Positions 1-8,955 of a DNA stretch of 64,000 nucleotides are shown here, one piece after another; the first letter of the stretch is position 1, and every line of letters starts with the position of its first letter. The stretch lies in NCBI RefSeq assembly GCF_900115555.1, contig NZ_FOWX01000027.1:19975-83974 (forward strand). Direction: 5' to 3'. The notes under the pieces are model-generated. The model was not told the DNA's origin, searched no databases, and saw only the letters and a program-made list of their open reading frames with translations. The position numbers and the translations under genes were made by a program. The stretch comes from Pseudomonas borbori. Lineage in GTDB: Bacteria > Pseudomonadota > Gammaproteobacteria > Pseudomonadales > Pseudomonadaceae.

Positions 1-134
1 CAGTAAAGTGCTCGCTAGCGTCAGCATGCACCCACCCCCATGAGGCTGGTCAGGGCACGAGCCATGGCGTATACCTATGCGGGATTGCGTCAGGCATAAC
101 CACAAAAGCACGGACTGATATGCAAAAAGGCACG

Positions 135-1070
135 ATGGGCGACAAACTCAACTGGGACGACCTGCGTTTCTTCCTCGAAGTGGCGCGTACCCGCACCGCC
201 AGCGCCGCCGCGCGTCGTCTGGGGGTGGACTACACCACGGTGTCGCGGCGCATTCGTGCCCTGGAACAGAGCCTGGGGGCGCTGCTGTTCGAGAAGTCGC
301 GCGCCGCCGGCTTCGCCCTCACCGTCGAGGGCCAGCGCCTGCTGGGCCATGCCGAAACGCTGGAAAGCACCCTGCAGGCCGCCTGCGAGCAGGTCTCCGG
401 CACCAGCCTGGGGCTCTCCGGGCACCTGCGTATCGCCAGCACCGAAGCCTTCGGCTGCTGCTTCGTCAGTGCGCAGATGAGCGGCTTCCTCGAACGCTAC
501 CCGCATATTTCCCTCGACATCCTGCCAGTGCCGCACTTCGTCAGCCTGTCGCGACGCGAGGCGGATATCGCCATCACCCTGGAGCGCCCGGAGCGCGGGC
601 CCTATGTCTGCTTCAAGCTGTGCGATTACCGCCTGCGCCTGTATGCCACCCCCGAGTACCTGGCCAGCCATGCGCCGATCCGCACGCGCGACGATCTGGC
701 CGGCCACCCCTTCGTCACCTACGTCGACGACCTGGCGTTCAGCTCCAAGCTGCTCTACCTCAACGACCTGCTGCCGGGGGCCATCAGCCACCTGCGCAGC
801 ACCAGCGTGATCGCCCAGTATCACGCTGCGCTGCAGGGCCGGGCGATGGCCATCCTGCCGAGTTTCCTGGCCGGCCCGGACCCGCGTCTGTGCGAGGTGC
901 TGCCGGGCGAGGTGGACGTGATCCGCCAGTTCTGGCTGTCCTACAGCGAGGACTTGCGCAGGCTCAAGCGGGTCACCCTGGCGGCCGAATACCTGCGCGC
1001 CTGCACCGAGATCAACCAGTCGCTGTTGATGGGCGAATCTCGCGAGATGCGCTATCTGCCATGTGCATGA
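135..1070 (+). CDS. LysR-family transcriptional regulator
   Basis: A DNA-binding regulator of about 311 residues. The N-terminal winged helix-turn-helix (about residues 5-63) has the usual LysR pattern 'DDLRFFLEVARTRTASAAA' followed by 'VSRRIRALEQSLGALLFEK'. The rest is the periplasmic-binding-protein-like effector domain. I prefer the ATG at 135 because an AAAAGG stretch sits 4 bases upstream; an in-frame ATG at 120 would add five residues. The gene runs in the same direction as the AraC regulator and beta-oxidation cluster that follow, so it may contribute to their control, but its target and ligand cannot be read from the sequence. Confidence 0.88.
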   Translation: MGDKLNWDDLRFFLEVARTRTASAAARRLGVDYTTVSRRIRALEQSLGALLFEKSRAAGFALTVEGQRLLGHAETLESTLQAACEQVSGTSLGLSGHLRIASTEAFGCCFVSAQMSGFLERYPHISLDILPVPHFVSLSRREADIAITLERPERGPYVCFKLCDYRLRLYATPEYLASHAPIRTRDDLAGHPFVTYVDDLAFSSKLLYLNDLLPGAISHLRSTSVIAQYHAALQGRAMAILPSFLAGPDPRLCEVLPGEVDVIRQFWLSYSEDLRRLKRVTLAAEYLRACTEINQSLLMGESREMRYLPCA

Positions 1071-1110
1071 TCGAGGCGCGCCGGACTCTGAGCAACTGGC
1101 AGGCAATGCC

Positions 1111-2133
1111 ATGACCACTAGCACGAGCGAGAAGGGCACCATCTCAGTCCAGCTGGTGGCAGAGGCGTTGCTCGAATTTCGCCGCCAGGGCCTGCCCGAT
1201 GCACCGCTGCTGGAGCAGGCCGGGATCGCCCCGGCATTGCTGCAGCGGCCCTACGCGCGGGTGTCGGCGCAGGCCTATGCACGGTTGTGGCGGGCTATCG
1301 CCGCAGCGGCTGACGACGAATTCTTCGGCATGGATGGGCGGCGCATGAAGTCCGGTAGCTTCGCCTATATGGCCCATGCCGCGCTGCAGGAGGCGGACGT
1401 GGGCCGCGCGCTGGAGAGCATGCTGAGCTTTCTCGGCCTGATCTTCGACGGCCTGCAGCCGCGCCTGGAGCGCCAGGGCAGCCTGGCGCAGATCGTGCTC
1501 GACGAGAAGGGCGGGCCCGCGTGCCGGGCCTTCGCCTGCTTCACCCTGTGGCTGATGCTGCACGGCCTGGCCTGCTGGCTGGCCGGGCGGCGCATCGCCA
1601 TTCTCGGCGTCGAGCTGCGCTGCGCCGCCCCGGATTATTGCGGCGACTACCGGGTGATGTTCAGCGACAACCTGCGTTTCGAGCGTCCGCATAACCGCCT
1701 GCTGTTCAACGCCGACTGCCTGGCCCTGCCGGTGCGGCGCAGCGAGCGCGAACTCAAGCGTTTCCTGGCCGGCGCGCCGGGCAATATCCTGGTGCGCTAC
1801 CGCGACCCGCAGAGTCTGGGGGCACGGATCAAGGCCTACCTGCGCAGCCTCAAGCCGGAACGCTGGCCCGATTTCGACGCCCTGTCCGGGCATTTCTACA
1901 TGGCCCCCTCGACCCTGCGGCGCAAGCTGGCCGGGGAGGGGCAGTCCTATCAGGGGCTCAAGGATCAGGTGCGCAGCGACCTGGCCATCGCCCGTCTGGA
2001 CAGCGGTGCCAGCAACTTCAGCGAACTGGCCTTCGACCTCGGTTTCGCCGACACCAGCGCCTTCTACAAGGCGTTCAAGAAGTGGACCGGTACCACCCCG
2101 GGGCAGTACCGCGCCCTGCATGGCCCGGACTGA
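1111..2133 (+). CDS. AraC-family transcriptional regulator (arabinose-binding-like N-terminal domain)
   Basis: A regulator of about 340 residues. The long N-terminal part (about residues 20-210) resembles the OruR/ArgR-type sensing domain found in many Pseudomonas AraC proteins. The C-terminal 100 residues hold the two-helix AraC DNA-binding domain, with 'MAPSTLRRKLAGEGQSYQ' and 'FSELAFDLGFADTSAFYKAF' as recognisable helices. An upstream in-frame start at 1063 would overlap the preceding LysR gene, so I take the ATG at 1111. It lies 111 bases before the acyl-CoA ligase gene on the same strand and is the likely activator of that cluster (inference from position). Confidence 0.88.
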   Translation: MTTSTSEKGTISVQLVAEALLEFRRQGLPDAPLLEQAGIAPALLQRPYARVSAQAYARLWRAIAAAADDEFFGMDGRRMKSGSFAYMAHAALQEADVGRALESMLSFLGLIFDGLQPRLERQGSLAQIVLDEKGGPACRAFACFTLWLMLHGLACWLAGRRIAILGVELRCAAPDYCGDYRVMFSDNLRFERPHNRLLFNADCLALPVRRSERELKRFLAGAPGNILVRYRDPQSLGARIKAYLRSLKPERWPDFDALSGHFYMAPSTLRRKLAGEGQSYQGLKDQVRSDLAIARLDSGASNFSELAFDLGFADTSAFYKAFKKWTGTTPGQYRALHGPD

Positions 2134-2244
2134 GCGGCGCTGTCCAAAACGCTCGGATCGATCGACGGCTTTCGACATTGCCGGCTGCGCTGGCCGGCGC
2201 GACTATTCCCGGCACTCCACACAACAACAAGCCGGGAGCCCACC

Positions 2245-3876
2245 ATGCGCGATTACCTCACCGCCGCCCAGAGCTTCGACCTCGACCAGGCGCTGGCCAG
2301 CGTCCTGTCCGGGCATGCCGATGCCCTGAACGCCTGCATCGAATGCTGCGACCGTCACGCCGACGCCGGGCGTGTGGCCCTGTACTGGGAGGGACGCGAC
2401 GGTAGCAGCGCCACCTGGACCTTCGCCCAGTTGCAGCAGGCCGCGGCGCGCTTCGCCAACCTCCTGCACAGCCGTGGCGTGCGCCCCGGCGACTGCGTGG
2501 CCGGCATGCTGCCGCGCACCCCCGAGCTGTTGATCACCATTCTCGGCACCTGGCGTCTGGGCGCGGTCTACCAGCCGCTGTTCACCGCCTTCGGGCCCAA
2601 GGCCATCGAGCACCGCGTGGCCAGCGCCGGCACCCGCCTGGTGGTGGTGGACGCCGCCAATCGCGCCAAGCTGGATGAGGTGGGCGCTGCGCCGCCGCTG
2701 CTGACGCTGAACGCCAGCGCCGGTGAGGCGGACTTCTGGACCGAGCTGGAGTCTCAGTCCGACAGCTTCGAACCGGTGCTGCGCACGGCTTCCGACGCCT
2801 TCCTGATGATGTTCACCTCCGGGACCACCGGGCTGGCCAAGCCGGTACCGGTGCCGCTCAAGGCCATCGCCGCCTTCGTCGGCTATCTGCGCGATGCTGT
2901 GGACCTGCGCGAGGACGAGGCGTTCTGGAACCTGGCCGACCCGGGCTGGGCCTATGGCCTCTACTACGCGGTGACCGGTCCGCTGGCCATGGGCCACGCC
3001 ACCACCTTCTACGAGGGGGCTTTCAGTGTCGAGAGCACCTGCCGGGTAATCCGCAAGTACGACATCCGCAACCTGGCCGGCTCGCCTACGGCCTACCGTC
3101 TGCTGCTGGCCGCCAGGGACGAGGTGCAGGCTCAGCTCAAAGGCCAGTTGCGCGCGGTGAGCAGCGCCGGCGAGCCGCTGACCCCGGAGGTGATCCGCTG
3201 GTTTGCCGAGGGCCTGCACTGCACCATTCACGACCACTACGGCCAGACCGAGCTGGGCATGGTGCTGTGCAATCACCATGGGCTGGAGCATCCGGTACGC
3301 CTCGGGGCCGCCGGCTATGCCGTGCCCGGCCACCGCGTGGTGGTGCTGGACGAACAGGGCCGCGAGCTGCCAGCCGGCCAGCCCGGCGTGCTGGCAGTGG
3401 ATCGGCGGCGCTCGCCGCTGTTCTGGTTTCCCGGCTACCTGGGCATGGCCACCCAGGCCTTCGTCGGCGATTACTACCTGAGCGGCGATACCGTCGAGCT
3501 CAACGAGGATGGCAGCATCAGCTTCGTCGGCCGTGCCGATGACGTGATCACCACTAGCGGCTATCGGGTCGGTCCCTTCGATGTGGAGAGCGCGTTGATC
3601 GAGCACCCCGCGGTGATCGAGGCGGCGGTGATCGGCAAGCCGGACCCGGAACGCACCGAACTGGTCAAGGCCTTCGTCGTGCTGCACATGGACCTGAACG
3701 GCTCAGCGGAACTGGCCGAGGAGCTCAAGCAACATGTGCGCAAGCGCCTGTCGGCGCATGCCTACCCGCGCGAGGTGGAATTCGTCGCCGAGCTGCCCAA
3801 GACCCCCAGCGGCAAGATCCAGCGTTTTCTCCTGCGCAATCAGGAAATCGCCAAGGCCCAGGCGTGCGTTAACTGA
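2245..3876 (+). CDS. AMP-forming acyl-CoA synthetase/ligase
   Basis: An ATP-dependent acyl-CoA ligase of 543 residues, expected to activate a carboxylic acid to its CoA thioester through an acyl-adenylate. Family motifs are visible in order: the P-loop-like 'MFTSGTTGLAKP' (about residues 190-201), 'YGQTELGM' (A5-type motif, about 332), 'GRADDVITTSGYRVGP' (hinge, about 428-443), and the C-terminal 'KTPSGKIQRF' with the catalytic lysine. It heads a same-strand run of four beta-oxidation genes; the next gene starts 16 bases after its stop. The substrate is probably a short or branched acyl chain, judged from neighbours only. Confidence 0.92.
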   Translation: MRDYLTAAQSFDLDQALASVLSGHADALNACIECCDRHADAGRVALYWEGRDGSSATWTFAQLQQAAARFANLLHSRGVRPGDCVAGMLPRTPELLITILGTWRLGAVYQPLFTAFGPKAIEHRVASAGTRLVVVDAANRAKLDEVGAAPPLLTLNASAGEADFWTELESQSDSFEPVLRTASDAFLMMFTSGTTGLAKPVPVPLKAIAAFVGYLRDAVDLREDEAFWNLADPGWAYGLYYAVTGPLAMGHATTFYEGAFSVESTCRVIRKYDIRNLAGSPTAYRLLLAARDEVQAQLKGQLRAVSSAGEPLTPEVIRWFAEGLHCTIHDHYGQTELGMVLCNHHGLEHPVRLGAAGYAVPGHRVVVLDEQGRELPAGQPGVLAVDRRRSPLFWFPGYLGMATQAFVGDYYLSGDTVELNEDGSISFVGRADDVITTSGYRVGPFDVESALIEHPAVIEAAVIGKPDPERTELVKAFVVLHMDLNGSAELAEELKQHVRKRLSAHAYPREVEFVAELPKTPSGKIQRFLLRNQEIAKAQACVN

Positions 3877-3892
3877 ACAAGGAACCACAAGC

Positions 3893-4660
3893 ATGCGTAT
3901 CGAAGACCGGGTATTTCTAATCACGGGCGCCAGTTCCGGCCTCGGCCTGGCCACCGCCCGCGCGCTGGTCGAGGCGGGCGGCAAGGTGCTGCTGGCCGAC
4001 ATCAACGCCGAGGCCGGTGCGGCGCGGGCCGCGGAGCTGGGCTGCAATGCCCGCTTCGTGCACACCGACATCAGCCGCGAGGAGGACGGTCGCCGCGCGG
4101 TGGCCGCGGCCCTGGAAGCGTTCGGCGGCCTGCACGGGCTGATCAACTGCGCCGGCGTGGCGCCGGCGGAGAAGGTCCTGGGGCGCAATGGCGCCCATGG
4201 CCTGGACAGCTTCGGCCGGGTGATCCAGATCAACCTGATCGGCAGTTTCAACATGCTGCGCCTGGCCGCGGAGGCCATGGCCCGGGGTGAACCGAACGAA
4301 GAGGGCGAGCGCGGGGTGATCGTCAACACCGCCTCGGTCGCCGCCTTCGACGGGCAGATGGGCCAGGCCGCCTATGCCGCCTCCAAGGGCGGCGTGGCCG
4401 CCCTGACCCTGCCGGCGGCGCGTGATCTGGCGCGTTCGGGGATCCGCGTGATGTGCATCGCCCCGGGCATCTTCGAGACGCCGATGATGGCCGGCATGCC
4501 GCAGGAGGTGCGCGATTCGCTGGCGGCAGGCGTGCCGTTTCCGCCGCGCCTGGGCCGCCCCGAGGAATACGCCGCGCTGGTGCGGCATATCGTCGAGAAC
4601 CCGATGCTCAACGGCGAGGTGATCCGCCTGGATGGCGCCTTGCGCATGGCGGCGAAATAA
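3893..4660 (+). CDS. Short-chain dehydrogenase, 3-hydroxyacyl-CoA dehydrogenase type II (HSD10-like)
   Basis: An NAD(P)-dependent short-chain dehydrogenase of 255 residues. The Rossmann motif 'TGASSGLG' is at about residues 10-17, 'NCAG' near 85, and the catalytic Ser-Tyr-Lys set is in 'NTASVAAFDGQMGQAAYAASKGG', split by about a dozen residues. The length and the 'LINCAG', 'PGIFETPMM' and 'GEVIRLDGALRM' segments match the 3-hydroxyacyl-CoA (2-methyl-3-hydroxybutyryl-CoA) dehydrogenase branch. The start at 3893 follows 'AAGGAACCACAAGC' and gives the normal family length; the open frame extends upstream into the ligase gene but lacks homology there. It likely oxidises the hydroxyacyl-CoA for the thiolase that follows. 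Confidence 0.9.
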   Translation: MRIEDRVFLITGASSGLGLATARALVEAGGKVLLADINAEAGAARAAELGCNARFVHTDISREEDGRRAVAAALEAFGGLHGLINCAGVAPAEKVLGRNGAHGLDSFGRVIQINLIGSFNMLRLAAEAMARGEPNEEGERGVIVNTASVAAFDGQMGQAAYAASKGGVAALTLPAARDLARSGIRVMCIAPGIFETPMMAGMPQEVRDSLAAGVPFPPRLGRPEEYAALVRHIVENPMLNGEVIRLDGALRMAAK

Positions 4661-4673
4661 TGCGGTCCAATGG

Positions 4674-4725
4674 GTAGCCCGGATGTAATCCGGGACAGGG
4701 CTTCCCCGGGTTGCACCCGGGCTAC
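4674..4725. repeat. Palindromic intergenic repeat, GTAGCCCGGAT family
   Basis: An imperfect inverted repeat beginning GTAGCCCGGATGTAATCCGG and ending CACCCGGGCTAC. It lies between the SDR and thiolase genes inside one presumed operon. Elements with this GTAG...CTAC layout are dispersed in many Pseudomonas genomes. It may form a hairpin in the mRNA and modulate downstream expression (inference). Confidence 0.75.
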
Positions 4726-4752
4726 AGTGATTTGCTTATGAGGAGTAGCGAC

Positions 4753-5946
4753 ATGAACATGAAATCCGATCCGGTAGTCATCGTCAGCGCTGCACGCACG
4801 CCCATGGGCGGCTTTCTCGGCGACTTCAAGGAAGTCACGGCCGCGCAGCTGGGCGCCGCGGCGATTCGCGCCACTCTGGAACGAGCAGGCCTGGCCAGCG
4901 ATGCGGTGGACGAGGTGATCATGGGCTGCGTACTGCAGGCCGGCCAGGGTCAGGCCCCGGCGCGCCAGGCGGCGCTGGGCGCGGGCCTGGCGCAGGGCAC
5001 GGTGTGCTCGACGGTGAACAAGATGTGCGGCTCGGGGATGAAGGCGGCGATGTTCGGCCACGACCTGCTGCTGGCCGGCAGCGCCGAGGCGGTGGTCGCC
5101 GGCGGCATGGAGAGCATGTCCAACGCGCCCTATCTGCTGGAGCGCGCACGCAGCGGTTACCGCATGGGCCACGGCCGGGTGCTCGACCACATGTTCCTCG
5201 ACGGTCTGGAAGATGCCTACGACAAGGGCCGGCTGATGGGCACCTTTGCCGAGGACTGCGCCCAGGCCTACGGCTTCAGCCGCGAGCAGCAGGACGCCTT
5301 CGCCATCGCCTCGCTGACCCGTGCGCAGCAGGCCATGGCCGAGGGCCGCTTCGCCGGCGAGATAGTTGCGGTCGAGGCCAGGACCGGCCGCGAGCTGCGC
5401 CTGATCGACAGCGACGAGCAACCGCCGAAGGCGCGGCTGGACAAGATCCCCACCCTCAAACCGGCCTTCCGCGAGGGCGGCACGGTGACCGCGGCCAACG
5501 CCAGCTCGATCTCCGACGGCGCCGCCGCGCTGCTGCTGATGCGCTTGTCCGAAGCCGAGAAACGCGGCCTGACCCCGCTGGCGGCGATCCGCGGCCACGC
5601 GACTTTCGCCCATGCGCCGAACCTGTTCGCCACCGCGCCGGTCGGCGCCCTGCAACGCTTGATGATGCGCACCGGCTGGGAAATCGGCGAGGTCGACCTG
5701 TTCGAGATCAACGAGGCCTTCGCCGTGGTGCCGATGGCGGCCATGCGCGACCTCGATATCCCCCACGACAAGCTCAACGTGCATGGCGGCGCCTGCGCCC
5801 TCGGCCATCCGATCGGTGCCTCTGGCGCGCGGGTGCTGGTGACCCTGCTCAGTGCCCTGCGCCAGTACGACCTCAAGCGCGGCGTCGCCTCGCTGTGCAT
5901 CGGCGGCGGCGAGGCCACGGCCATGGCCGTCGAGCTGCTCAACTGA
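4753..5946 (+). CDS. Acetyl-CoA C-acyltransferase (thiolase)
   Basis: A thiolase of 397 residues that cleaves 3-ketoacyl-CoA with CoA. The nucleophilic cysteine is in 'NKMCGSGMKA' (about residue 92), the histidine in 'ALGHPIGASGAR', and the second cysteine in 'CIGGGEATAM' near the C-terminus. The start at 4753 has AGGAG 7 bases upstream; the open frame that reaches further back runs into the palindromic repeat and is not coding. It sits between the SDR and acyl-CoA dehydrogenase genes, and the next gene begins 14 bases after its stop. Confidence 0.94.
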   Translation: MNMKSDPVVIVSAARTPMGGFLGDFKEVTAAQLGAAAIRATLERAGLASDAVDEVIMGCVLQAGQGQAPARQAALGAGLAQGTVCSTVNKMCGSGMKAAMFGHDLLLAGSAEAVVAGGMESMSNAPYLLERARSGYRMGHGRVLDHMFLDGLEDAYDKGRLMGTFAEDCAQAYGFSREQQDAFAIASLTRAQQAMAEGRFAGEIVAVEARTGRELRLIDSDEQPPKARLDKIPTLKPAFREGGTVTAANASSISDGAAALLLMRLSEAEKRGLTPLAAIRGHATFAHAPNLFATAPVGALQRLMMRTGWEIGEVDLFEINEAFAVVPMAAMRDLDIPHDKLNVHGGACALGHPIGASGARVLVTLLSALRQYDLKRGVASLCIGGGEATAMAVELLN

Positions 5947-5960
5947 ACCGGGAGAGCCCC

Positions 5961-7088
5961 ATGATTCCATCCGAACAAGATCTGCAGATCCGTGACATGG
6001 CCCGCCAGTTCGCCCAGGAACGACTGAAACCCTTCGCCGCCGACTGGGATCGCGAGCACCGGTTCCCCGCCGAGGCCATCGCCGAGATGGGCGAGCTGGG
6101 CTTCATGGGCATGCTGGTGCCGGAAGACTGGGGCGGCGCGCAGACCGGCCACCTGGCCTACGCCATGGCCCTGGAGGAAGTCGCCGCCGGCGATGGTGCC
6201 TGCTCGACCATCATGAGCGTGCACAACTCGGTGGGCTGCATGCCGATCCTCAAGTACGGCAGCGAGGAGCAGAAACAGCGCTTCCTCCGCCCGCTGGCCG
6301 AGGGGAGGATGCTCGGCGCCTTCGCCCTCACCGAACCCCAGGCCGGCTCGGATGCCAGCGACCTGCGCAGCCGTGCCCGGCGCGACGGCGAGCACTATGT
6401 ACTCAACGGCAGCAAGCAGTTCATCACCTCCGGCAGCCACGCCGGGATGGTGATCGTCTTCGCCGTGACCGATCCGGCGGCCGGCAAGAAGGGCATCAGC
6501 GCCTTTATCGTGCCCACCGATACGCCCGGCTACTCGGTGGTGCGCGTCGAGGACAAGCTCGGCCAGCACGCCTCCGACACCTGCCAGATCCAGCTCGACG
6601 AGCTGCGCATCCCGGCCGGCCTACGGTTGGGCGAGGAGGGCCAGGGCTATCGCATTGCCCTGGGCAACCTGGAGGGCGGACGCATCGGCATCGCCGCCCA
6701 GGCGGTGGGCATGGCTCGCGCGGCCTTCGAGGCGGCGCGCGATTACGCCCATGAGCGGCAGACCTTCGGCAAGCCGATCATCGAGCATCAGGCGGTGGCC
6801 TTTCGTCTGGCCGACATGGCCACCCAGATCGCCGTGGCGCGGCAGATGGTGCATCACGCCGCCAGCCTGCGCGAAGCCGGCCTGGCCTGCCTGACCGAGG
6901 CCTCGATGGCCAAGCTGTTCGCCTCGGAGATGGCCGAACGGGTCTGCTCGGCGGCGCTGCAGACCCTCGGCGGCTACGGCTACCTCAAGGACTTCCCGCT
7001 GGAGCGCATCTATCGCGACGTGCGCGTGTGCCAGATCTACGAAGGCACCAGCGACGTGCAGCGGCTGGTGATTGCACGCAGTTTCTAG
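5961..7088 (+). CDS. Acyl-CoA dehydrogenase (short/branched-chain type)
   Basis: A flavoprotein of 375 residues that introduces the alpha-beta double bond into acyl-CoA. It has the signature 'GAFALTEPQAGSDAS' (about residues 117-131), the FAD-binding 'FITSGSHAG' region, and the C-terminal 'CQIYEGTSDVQRLVIAR', whose Glu is the expected catalytic base. The length fits the short/branched-chain branch. The start at 5961 follows GGGAGAGCCCC. It is the last gene of the cluster; a ligase, dehydrogenase, thiolase and acyl-CoA dehydrogenase together make a beta-oxidation unit that lacks only an enoyl-CoA hydratase. Confidence 0.93.
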   Translation: MIPSEQDLQIRDMARQFAQERLKPFAADWDREHRFPAEAIAEMGELGFMGMLVPEDWGGAQTGHLAYAMALEEVAAGDGACSTIMSVHNSVGCMPILKYGSEEQKQRFLRPLAEGRMLGAFALTEPQAGSDASDLRSRARRDGEHYVLNGSKQFITSGSHAGMVIVFAVTDPAAGKKGISAFIVPTDTPGYSVVRVEDKLGQHASDTCQIQLDELRIPAGLRLGEEGQGYRIALGNLEGGRIGIAAQAVGMARAAFEAARDYAHERQTFGKPIIEHQAVAFRLADMATQIAVARQMVHHAASLREAGLACLTEASMAKLFASEMAERVCSAALQTLGGYGYLKDFPLERIYRDVRVCQIYEGTSDVQRLVIARSF

Positions 7089-7139
7089 ATCCCCTGCAAG
7101 TCGCCTCGTGCGCGCAAAGGCGCCGCACGGGGTGACTGG

Positions 7140-7787
7140 CTAGACTGTGCGCGGGCGCTGTGGCGGTGGGTTGATGCCCATGGACAGATAAATGCTGGTG
7201 AAGGCATCGACGCCGATATTGGCTGGCTTGACCCATTCCACTGGCACATACAGCAGGCCGCCGCCGATGGGGATGGGCGCGGTGGGCACCAGCACGGCGT
7301 AATAGCTGCGGCCATCGATATCAATCGGGTTGGGGTTGGGCATCAGCGCCAGCACGGCGGCACCGTCACCACCGAACAGGCACCACACGGGGCTCATGGC
7401 GTTGATGTCGGCCCCTTCCTTTTTCTCCAGCAAGGCGACAAAGCGATCCGCCAGGTTGTACAGCTTGCCGAACAGCGGGATGCGCCGCAGGGTCAGGTCG
7501 GTCAGCCATTGCAGCGGACGGCGCAGCCCGAGCTGCACGCCCAGGCCCAGGGCATAGATGCCCATCAGCAGCGCCGCAGTACCCAGGGTGTACGCCAGGT
7601 AGGCGTTACTGGCGTATGGCTGGCCCATGCTGGAAAACACCTGGCCGATGTAGCTGGATGGCCCGATTGCCTGGTTCAACAGGCCGACTATCCAGGTCAG
7701 CAGCGTCAGGCTCAGGGCCAGCGGCAGCAAGACGATCAAGCCGGTTAGCCAGGTCGCGAGGAGGGCGTTGATGCTTTTCTTGAACAT
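7140..7787 (-). CDS. DUF502 family inner-membrane protein
   Basis: A protein of 215 residues with two predicted N-terminal membrane helices: about residues 8-33 ('WLTGLIVLLPLALSLTLLTW') and about 65-88 ('YTLGTAALLMGIYALGLG'). A cytoplasmic or periplasmic C-terminal part follows, with the DUF502-type segments 'RRIPLFGKLYNLADRF' and 'PTAPIPIGGGLLYVP'. The biochemical role of the family is unknown to me. It is convergent with the beta-oxidation cluster, 51 bases from its end, and probably transcribed separately from the toxin-antitoxin genes behind it. Confidence 0.85.
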   Translation of the reverse strand: MFKKSINALLATWLTGLIVLLPLALSLTLLTWIVGLLNQAIGPSSYIGQVFSSMGQPYASNAYLAYTLGTAALLMGIYALGLGVQLGLRRPLQWLTDLTLRRIPLFGKLYNLADRFVALLEKKEGADINAMSPVWCLFGGDGAAVLALMPNPNPIDIDGRSYYAVLVPTAPIPIGGGLLYVPVEWVKPANIGVDAFTSIYLSMGINPPPQRPRTV

Positions 7788-7870
7788 ATGGACGGGATCC
7801 GGTCGAGTGGCGGTATCAGGCAGGCAGTTGTTCGGGACACTTGCGTGGACTGTTACGCAGTGTCGGGCAT

Positions 7871-8545
7871 TCAGGCGATGGTTTTAAGGGTGAAGACTTC
7901 GGTGATCCGCTGCAGCTTGCCATCCCAGACGTAGCGCAGATGCACGCCCTGATGCGGAATGCTCGCCGCCGGCGGGCGGAACAGGGCGGCGCATTCGCCT
8001 GCGGGGTGGCGCACGCTGCGGTAGAGCAGGCCCCAGGAACCCTGCTTGCGTCGTTCGGCGGCGAAGCGCTGGGCGATCGGGTAGGCGGCCGGATCCGGAT
8101 CGTGCAGGTGCTCATGATCCTGGCGTATGTCGTCCAGCGCTTTGACTACCCGGCAGACGTAGGCGCGCAGGGTCAGTTCCAGGCTCGGTTCCCGGGTCGC
8201 GCGCAGGAAGCGCTCGCGGTGGTAGCGGGTTTCCGCCACCGCGGTGTGCAGGCTGTCGCCACAGTAATAGACGCCATACTGGCCCGCAGTGAAGCGGCTG
8301 ATCGCGCCGACATGGGTGAAGGCGGCCATCAGCGGCGACGAGCCGGGGCCGCTGACCCGGTCTTCCGGTGCCACATGAGCGAGCAGGCCGGCTTCTTCGC
8401 GCAGGCGGTCGTTGGTCAGGCCCTCGATCAGGAAGGCCTGCTCGAGGTCGGCGGCATCCAGCACGTCCTCGAACACCGAGATCGGCGGAAAGGCGCTGGA
8501 AACCAGGCGATAGGCCCGCAGCCAGGCGGGCAGGGTCTGCCTCAA
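7871..8545 (-). CDS. RES-domain toxin of a RES-Xre toxin-antitoxin pair
   Basis: A protein of about 224 residues with the RES domain: 'GVYYCGDSLHTAVAETRYHRERF' split around the conserved Glu and Arg/His, plus 'WGLLYRSVRHPAGECAALFRP' with the second conserved Arg and Ser. Known RES toxins (such as Res and MbcT) degrade NAD+; that role is inferred here from the family. The best start is a TTG at 8545 that overlaps the antitoxin stop (TTGA), giving translational coupling. The same open frame runs upstream to 8665 inside the antitoxin gene, but that part is arginine-rich and looks non-coding. Confidence 0.85.
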   Translation of the reverse strand: MRQTLPAWLRAYRLVSSAFPPISVFEDVLDAADLEQAFLIEGLTNDRLREEAGLLAHVAPEDRVSGPGSSPLMAAFTHVGAISRFTAGQYGVYYCGDSLHTAVAETRYHRERFLRATREPSLELTLRAYVCRVVKALDDIRQDHEHLHDPDPAAYPIAQRFAAERRKQGSWGLLYRSVRHPAGECAALFRPPAASIPHQGVHLRYVWDGKLQRITEVFTLKTIA

Positions 8546-8946
8546 CCCCTGACACCGTCGAGGTAGCGACGCACGTCGGCGAGGTCGACCACACCGCCGG
8601 CGAGCATCAGCTCGAGTGCGCTGTTGCCATTGAATGGCGCCTCGCTGTTGGCTTTTCTCACCCACTCATAGGTCGAGGGTTTGTCGCCGAACAGGATGCG
8701 CAGGGACTTGTGGATGCCCATCAGGTAGGACACCCGTTCCATGGTGTCGCGGGGCAGGCGTACTTCCGGCAGTTGCCGGTATTTGTACAGGGTGCTGCGG
8801 CCGATCGAACCCAGCAGGACCATCTGTTCCTCGACCGAGCAATGCCATTTGTCCATCAGGTTGAAGAAGAATTTCAGCGCGACCTGACCCGCCTTGGGCG
8901 AGTCAATGTCGAACTCTGGGGCGTTGCGATGCGCGCTAGCAGTCAT
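8542..8946 (-). CDS. Xre/MbcA/ParS-type antitoxin
   Basis: A protein of 134 residues that should bind and neutralise the RES toxin and repress its own promoter. The N-terminal half has a helix-turn-helix-like segment ('EEQMVLLGSIGRSTLYKYRQ', about residues 39-58). The C-terminal half is the toxin-binding DUF2384-type domain, with 'MGIHKSLRILFGDKPSTYEWV' split around the Leu-Phe core and 'NSALELMLAGG' before the end. The gene order antitoxin-toxin with a short overlap is normal for this family. Two palindromes directly upstream are good operator candidates. Confidence 0.87.
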   Translation of the reverse strand: MTASAHRNAPEFDIDSPKAGQVALKFFFNLMDKWHCSVEEQMVLLGSIGRSTLYKYRQLPEVRLPRDTMERVSYLMGIHKSLRILFGDKPSTYEWVRKANSEAPFNGNSALELMLAGGVVDLADVRRYLDGVRG

Positions 8947-8955
8947 GCTCGTTCA

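Noticed and set aside
90..1142. Long open frame on the minus strand opposite the first LysR gene
   Set aside because: High-GC antisense shadow: low-complexity Gln/Ala/Gly/Arg composition with no domain, while the plus strand encodes a complete LysR protein.
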